DNA from: Erythroxylum novogranatense
Taxonomy: Eukaryota; Streptophyta; Magnoliopsida; Malpighiales; Erythroxylaceae
DNA: 64,000 nucleotides
Assembly (NCBI GenBank): GCA_029891385.1
Contig: CM057226.1
Span: forward strand, 12,269,225-12,333,224
Direction: 5' to 3'
Both the position numbers and the translations under genes were made by a program. Numbering within the stretch: position 1 is the stretch's first letter; each line of letters begins with the position of its first letter. The notes beneath the pieces are model-generated. The model did not search any database. It had not been told where the DNA came from and was given only the letters and a program-made list of their open reading frames with translations. Positions 59,361 through 64,000 of this stretch are shown one piece after another.

Positions 59361-62300
59361 TTATGAATGCGAAATGTCCACTTCACCCTTCCCTAATGCC
59401 TTATGTCTTATACCCTTAAGTGATCTTTCAAAAATACCTTTAAACATTCTTACTACCATAACATTTTAATTCAGTTAACCTATGTCATATATTCTTATTT
59501 ACATAAACATAATAAACTCCACAAAATAATCCTATAAAGATCTCATAATTAATTTAAATCATGCTTATTCATCAAGAAAAAAATTTGGGGCCAACAAATC
59601 ACATAAGATCAATCAGTCACTATATTTCACTTTACACATTCACTTTCACATGTCATCGGGCCTTGTTTCGATATTCAACATTTAAGTTGAAAAAGCACAA
59701 AGTCGATCCAAATTCACATTCAATGTGCACTTCCAATATTATTCATGCATCAAACGCCTCAGACTTTCAAATTCCGGAGTAAACACAATCACATTCACAA
59801 TATAATTCAATATAGAATTCAAATAAGAAAATTATTTAAAGTAAGACCATCTAGGTCAACTTCCAATATGCTCCAGATTAGCGTTAGCTTTCATGATCCG
59901 AAAATGTTTGGATGCAAACTTTCTACCCTGTATCACCATTATGCAATACACCTATTGTACACACATTATTAATTACACAATCTTATGAATACTTAATCAC
60001 ATACATATGTATATGTGTTGTGTATAATGCATGTTCAATGACAATCCCGGGTATATTATCTAAATTCACATCTTATGGTCATTCTCGTTTTATAATTCAT
60101 ATATGTCTAATTGAACTTAGGTTTACACTTTAGTTGTACACGATCATTCTAAGTTCACCATTCAATCCTTTTTCTTTGTTTATGTCTAGCTTATTCTTAG
60201 GCTTACACCTCAAAAACACTTGGTTATTCTAATATCATAACTCAATTTTTGTTCATTTCTTTTCTAACATTATATGCTCTCAAAATACCCAATTCTCATT
60301 CACATTTACTTAATACATATTACTCAACTCCTTTGAATCATAACTTCAATCATATGAACATCTTCATTCACATTATACTCATGCCTTTGGTACTTTGATA
60401 TCATCAATTCATTCACTAAGTTATAATCCTAATTATCACTTCATACATATCACACATTAGTCACTTAATCCAAGAATCATTCTAGGTTCAATTCAAGCCC
60501 CATTCTAGCCTAAATTAAGACCAAATGGCCAGTGAATGTTAGCTGGGCGGATTTCCATGTCCTCTGAGCGGACCTTTATAGGTCTCTTACAGGAATGTTA
60601 AACTTTGATCCTCTAGACAACAAAATCTTTCCTTAGGCTCTTCATAGAAGTTGTACAACTCGAAGTCCTCTTCGAAAGCATACTTAAATGACTTCAATCC
60701 GAGTTCTACAAAAAAAGTTATGCCTCTTTCCCTAACATATATCCAGTTGCCTCCATAGTTTCTAGATTCCTAATTCTTTACTTATTACATTCAACATCAT
60801 ATCCTTGGTCTATCATTTCTAATTTAATTACTCATCATTTCTCCATTATTCTAATTACTCATCATTTCGCCATTATTCTAACTCCATTTCAACTCAATAT
60901 TATCCATAAATAATTTATAGTCCATGATTGATCATGAACACTAATAACAAAACATAACATATATATATATTCATCATCAACTTTCAGCACATATTCATCT
61001 TCATTTCCACCTTCACTTCACTTCTAAATATCACCTTAATTCATCTTATTTCAATAGTATAACTCAACATCTTGGTTAACATAGCTTTCACTTTCATTAT
61101 ACCCTTAATTCACAACTCATAACATCTATATAGCAACTCATCACTCATGGTTTTCATACTCTCAAAACAAAACACAAACATATGTATTCATCTATCAATT
61201 TACTGCACCTAATACATAACTTCAAGTCAAAATTTGAAATTCTTAAAGACAAAATTTGAATTCTATGTCCTTATGAAAAATGTATCCATATGTCTCTAAT
61301 TTAATCCAAATCAAAAATCATTCCATTTAAATATCTACAGATCAATTCATGGCTAAAATACAGATGCATATCCTGCAGAAATGTTATAGCTAACATATTC
61401 TAGCACATTTTAACACCATTATCACTTTGCCTATAAACTTTCATCCTATTTCTTCTCTTTTCGAGACACTACACTTGCCTTTTCTTTAACTTCAATACTC
61501 AATCCAATCCATTTCTAAAATAACCAATGATTCATGCTTTTATACATCAAAAATAGAACATGAAAATATCCATTCACAAATCAATTTTTCTACACTTCTT
61601 TCTTCCTCATTTTATGGTTCATTCTAACTCTAAATCAACTCTACATAAATTTATGAATCATTAATCATCATACATATACAAAAGCAAGACATTTTCTTAT
61701 ATATTTCATTACTCACGTTCCAGCATACATAAAATACCATTTTATTTCCATTTAACCACTAACTATCATCATACATACTTCATTCAACAATTCAAGAAGG
61801 GTTAATGCTTATACTTACTTATTTAGCTTCAATGTCTTAAAATCACACTTAACCCTAGCTTCTCCCATGCATCATGCGATCACCAACTTTTAAGGTGGAA
61901 TAAGTTGGGTCTTTTAGTAACAAGATGGAGAAGACAATGAATATTGAAGAAACAAAGTAAAAAAATTGAACAAAAATTAACATGATGAGGGTGAGATGGG
62001 ATGGTCATTAGTGAAGAGAGAAAGATGGAAAAAAAATGAAGAAGATGAAGAAATGAAGCATGTATCGTAAATGGACAAGTGAAAGACCATAATATGGTCT
62101 TTATTTTAGGTAAAAAGAATAGTAAGTGGTGAGTGGTAGTGACACTTGTCACTTTCCTATGGTCCCATTTTGGTCTTTTAATAAGTTAGTCCACTTGTCT
62201 CCAATTTTCAACCCAATTTTCTTCCAATTTTCAATGACACTTGTCATTAAATCCCAATATTATTTATAAACATTTTCACTACTATTTAACTCTTATTTCT

Positions 62301-62664
62301 ATTACTATTCATCAATTGTTCTACCACTTGGCATTTTTTCTAGTTCAAAAATACCCTTAAATTTTGGAAAATTTCATATTTCACAAAACATTCTAATTCA
62401 CTACTTATACACTCCAACTCAACTTTTAAGACACATAAACTATAATACACATTATAATCGCATTAAAATAGTCATTTATACCCAAAAAAATGTCAAATGC
62501 GTACATTAACAATTCATTGTAATGTATGCAATAGTCAAATTCAAATGTGTGTATACTATTATGCATGAGCATGAAATGTATTTTTCTAATATCTCATTGT
62601 TGTTTCTCAATTACTTAAATCTAGGGTTCTAACCCTTAGTATGGAAACGAGATGTTACACACTA

Positions 62665-64000
62665 ATTTTTGGAACACTAATCGACTAATACATCATCCAA
62701 TGTTACAACAAACTTATGATAAATCAAATTTAAGAACTTTAACTTATATTGGTTGATCATTAATCCATGAAAGTTTACCAATCATCCTAAAAACATGATT
62801 TTAACAACTTCAATTTTTTAAATGCAAATATGATTTAAACACTTCCTAAACTTTGTTTGAAAGATTAAGAGACTTTTATATTAAAACTAAAAGCTTTAAT
62901 ACCTTTTGATGAGTGGAAATACATATGCAATGAAGTAAAATGAAATGTTTATGCGTTGTGAGTTTTATAAAACATGAAAATGATTAAATGAGATTACAGT
63001 TAATATTACACACTAAAAATTGACTTGATAATTCTTGATCTTTTTTTATTCTTAGTTTGATCTTCATTTCAATAGTTGTAAACTTCAACTTCTCTTTGTC
63101 AACTTTATAAGCTATCTTCTAGAGTTTATGACTTTATTTTGTTTTCATTTAGATTTTTTATCAAAATAACAAATTCATTAACAGATAATTATGTTTTTTA
63201 TCATTAAAAAGTCGATTGGAACTTTCCTTGGTTTAACAATCTTCCTCTTTTTATGATGACAAAATACTTGTGCTATTAGAGAACAATAATAAAATTGAGT
63301 ACATAAACAATGATTAGCTCTCCTTAATTATGTAAAACACAATACAATATTAATAACATAATTCAATATCAAGAACAAAAGAGATTTTCAATATCAAAGA
63401 AATACTCATAGATGTAGATATTATAAATTTACTCAAATGTATCATATAAAGTGCAAAAATACAAAACAACAAAGCAATCGTTCCCCGAATCTATTATACC
63501 AATCTTTCTCTCTCTTTCTAGAATCTTAAAAATAAATCAAATATTAAAAATGCATGATATAAAATATCATGCAACAAACTAACAGTTAAAAATTTAAAAT
63601 GAATTTGAATAAGATTAATAAACTTTCGAAGGGAAAGGATCATTGAATATTAAAAGGTCAAAACAATTGTTTAAAAGGTCAATTTTGGTAAAACATCCTA
63701 ATTATTCTGATTTTGAAAATTCTCTAATTAGGTATTATGCCTAAGTTGAAAATTTCAATTGAAGCAAATTCATAAAAGAATTTTGAAATCCCTAAAATCT
63801 CAAAATATAAATATGAAAATACCCAAAATAACAAAATGAAAGATGTGTCAAGATAATTAAAGAGAAACAACCTTGACTCTTTTATAAATTAACTATGAAA
63901 GAATTGATTTTAAAATTATTAAATAATAAAAATTTTGAAAATTTCCAAATTTGAGACTCAAGGATGAAATTTTTTTAATTTTATGCAATCTAACGAAAAT
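62665..64000. other. AT-rich intergenic, nothing recognised
   Basis: Very AT-rich, with stops in all frames. No LTR, RNA gene or domain was seen up to the window end. Confidence 0.5.

Larger units (their letters stand above)
56985..59596 (-). mobile_element. Inner solo LTR (gypsy type, 2.6 kb)
   Basis: Minus-strand start TGTTGGCCCC (59596) and end GGGGCCCAACA (56985) match the LTR at 47533-50618. Flanks are ATTCA (56980-56984) and AATCA (59597-59601), a target duplication with one mismatch. It carries a TATA-like TTTATACTCT (59351-59360; minus strand AGAGTATAAA), a 'cacgtgac' stretch near 58068 shared with the LTRs at 7710 and 48630, and CTTCGCCATGGCGAAG palindromes. No coding content. Confidence 0.85.
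56043..62659 (-). mobile_element. Outer solo LTR (TGTAACATC family) with nested LTR
   Basis: Plus-strand ends are TGTAGCACCC (56043) and GAGATGTTACA (62659). A perfect 5-bp target duplication CACTA lies at 56038-56042 and 62660-62664. On the minus strand its start (TGTAACATCTCGTT) resembles that of the solo LTR 31441-34803. Without the nested LTR 56985-59596 it is about 4.0 kb. No PBS, gag or pol, so solo. Segments near 60600-60720 and 61230-61350 resemble the A and B units of the other LTRs. Confidence 0.9.

Noticed and set aside
59561..60133. Chain of short plus-strand ORFs
   Set aside because: These are inside or at the edge of nested solo LTRs, low-complexity, with no shared frame or motif.
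1..64000. tRNA, rRNA or organelle-derived inserts
   Set aside because: No cloverleaf with A and B boxes, no ribosomal text and no plastid or mitochondrial gene was recognised by reading. A tRNAscan or organelle search was not possible.

Overview
This is nuclear DNA from a flowering plant, almost certainly a eudicot. The evidence is three spliced or single-exon host genes with clear Arabidopsis-type relatives, AT-rich intergenic DNA, plant-type Ty1/copia, Ty3/gypsy and LINE elements, and primer-binding sites matching plant initiator tRNA-Met. No species can be named. All coordinates, repeat boundaries and exon joins were worked out by reading; no alignment was run.

Host genes are few. (1) An F-box gene of the CPR1/CPR30 type lies on the minus strand (14435-15705); a small second exon encodes the family's conserved C-terminus. 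(2) A six-exon tonoplast dicarboxylate transporter gene (TDT-like, SLC13/DASS family) lies on the plus strand (26771-29056) and appears intact. (3) A single-exon secreted phytocystatin lies on the plus strand (37727-38065), with a TATA box and a poly(A) signal. They show no functional link; they are islands in repeats.

The rest is mostly nested retrotransposons. 1-8860: a solo LTR cut by the window edge and split by a second, opposite solo LTR (1334-6420). It sits in a decayed copia element (8861-about 10900), followed by a LINE tail (about 10929-11446). 16545-16814: a probable TRIM. 17863-19510: a decayed gypsy pol. 21066-25906: a complete but inactivated copia element with two 194-bp LTRs and a 5-bp target duplication. 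29545-36650: a LINE split by a solo LTR (31441-34803). 36867-37367: a foldback MITE. 40355-52652: a copia element split twice by gypsy LTR insertions, the second fused to copia DNA by a deletion. 56043-62659: a solo LTR containing another solo LTR (56985-59596).

No new protein-coding system was found. The most interesting signals lie inside the long non-coding gypsy LTRs. All seven carry a short hairpin whose two arms change together. Several carry a position that holds a different palindromic or tandem-repeat motif in each copy. Units of about 190 bp, each headed by a palindrome, are arrayed in tandem.
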